Origin: Deltaproteobacteria bacterium
GTDB taxonomy: Bacteria; Desulfobacterota; Desulfarculia; Adiutricales; Adiutricaceae
DNA length: 5,581 nucleotides
Direction of reading: 5' to 3'
Assembly (NCBI GenBank): GCA_031279525.1
Contig: JAITIH010000105.1
Span: forward strand, 1 to 5,581
Shown piece by piece: positions 5,322-5,581 of the stretch. The notes beneath the pieces were generated by a model. It was not told the DNA's origin. It did not search any database and saw only the letters and a program-made list of their open reading frames with translations. Made by a program: the position numbers and the translations under genes. Each line of letters begins with the position of its first letter. Position 1 is the stretch's first letter.

Positions 5322-5581
5322 TCAATGGATTTCACCGCTTAAAAGGTATCCGTTCACGGGCAAGTTTGAGGTATGAGCCGGGGGTGGTTTCGAGACCTTT
5401 CCCCTGACCTCCTCCATCATGGACTTGTAACCGTTCCTGACGAACCTCCGAGTTCCGTCCTCAAGACGCTCATCACGATACAAATTGAGGAAATTATTAG
5501 CTTCAAGCATAAATAGCTCATAAAGAAGCTCAAATTCAACCGCTTTGATAATTTCCAAGACGCCTAGACCTTCAGCCGCAT
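5322..5581 (-). pseudogene. Probable Mutator/IS256-type transposase N-terminal remnant
   Basis: The frame is open from the window edge (first codons read AAEGLGVLEIIK) to a TGA at 5322, so the start may lie outside. Residues such as FLNLYRDERLEDG then TRRFVRNGYKS recall the N-terminal part of IS256/Mutator transposases, where an Asp-Gly-Arg segment leads into VRNGY. In intact relatives this is followed by a TGIGxVxVxxPRVRDR-like stretch and the DDE catalytic domain of a roughly 400-aa protein. Here the sequence degrades into VRGKVSKPPPAH and stops, and none of the three minus-strand frames below 5322 restores the family pattern. I therefore read it as a truncated or rearranged fragment with no catalytic residues in view. 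Its base use is more AT-rich and far poorer in GGCC than the three genes, which fits foreign origin. A lineage-specific unrelated small protein remains possible. Confidence 0.4.

Noticed and set aside
5129..5407. 92-aa plus-strand open frame starting with TTG
   Set aside because: No recognisable motif and no properly spaced ribosome binding site. Its end overlaps the better supported minus-strand transposase-like frame, so it is likely a chance ORF.

Overview
The window carries three chromosomal-type genes, all on the minus strand and read right to left. They encode a large membrane-anchored TPR protein (1493-3616), an ExbB/TolQ-type proton-channel protein (665-1327) and an ExbD/TolR-type partner (1-340, cut by the window edge). 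About 1.7 kb of apparently non-coding, repeat-rich DNA follows (3617-5321). At the far right is a fragment that looks like the start of a Mutator/IS256-type transposase (5322-5581). The DNA is fairly GC-rich and strikingly loaded with GGCC in genes and spacers alike. TPR + ExbB + ExbD clusters are common in Gram-negative bacteria, including deltaproteobacterial (Desulfobacterota/Myxococcota) lineages. I lean towards that group, but nothing here fixes the taxon.

Functionally, the ExbB-like and ExbD-like proteins should form an inner-membrane proton-driven motor. Such motors energise a TonB-like, TolA-like or gliding/transport partner that would be encoded beyond position 1. The TPR protein has one membrane anchor and a long helical-repeat domain predicted to lie outside the cytoplasm. 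It may be a scaffold or accessory of that motor, like the TPR proteins found beside TonB2-type or Agl-type systems; this is inference from gene order.

The layout is unusually loose for such a cluster. Between the TPR gene and exbB (165 bp) lie two consecutive hairpin-plus-T-tract structures that look like intrinsic terminators. Between exbB and exbD (324 bp) lie just over three tandem copies of a 52-53 bp unit. Read in the gene direction, each copy is a GC-rich hairpin followed by a run of 6-7 T, so the three genes may be separated by stacked terminators or attenuators.

The long spacer right of the TPR gene has four zones: a GC-rich part with degenerate GCCGGYCAGRGCC motifs (3775-3886); an AT-rich island (about 3890-4110) with a candidate minus-strand -10 box; a cluster of inverted repeats (4284-4369); and an array of six copies of a palindrome, TCATCTAGATGA. 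The six copies (one degenerate) are arranged as three pairs, with 66-70 bp inside each pair and close to 274 bp from pair to pair. This array is the most unusual structure in the window. I do not recognise it as a known element.
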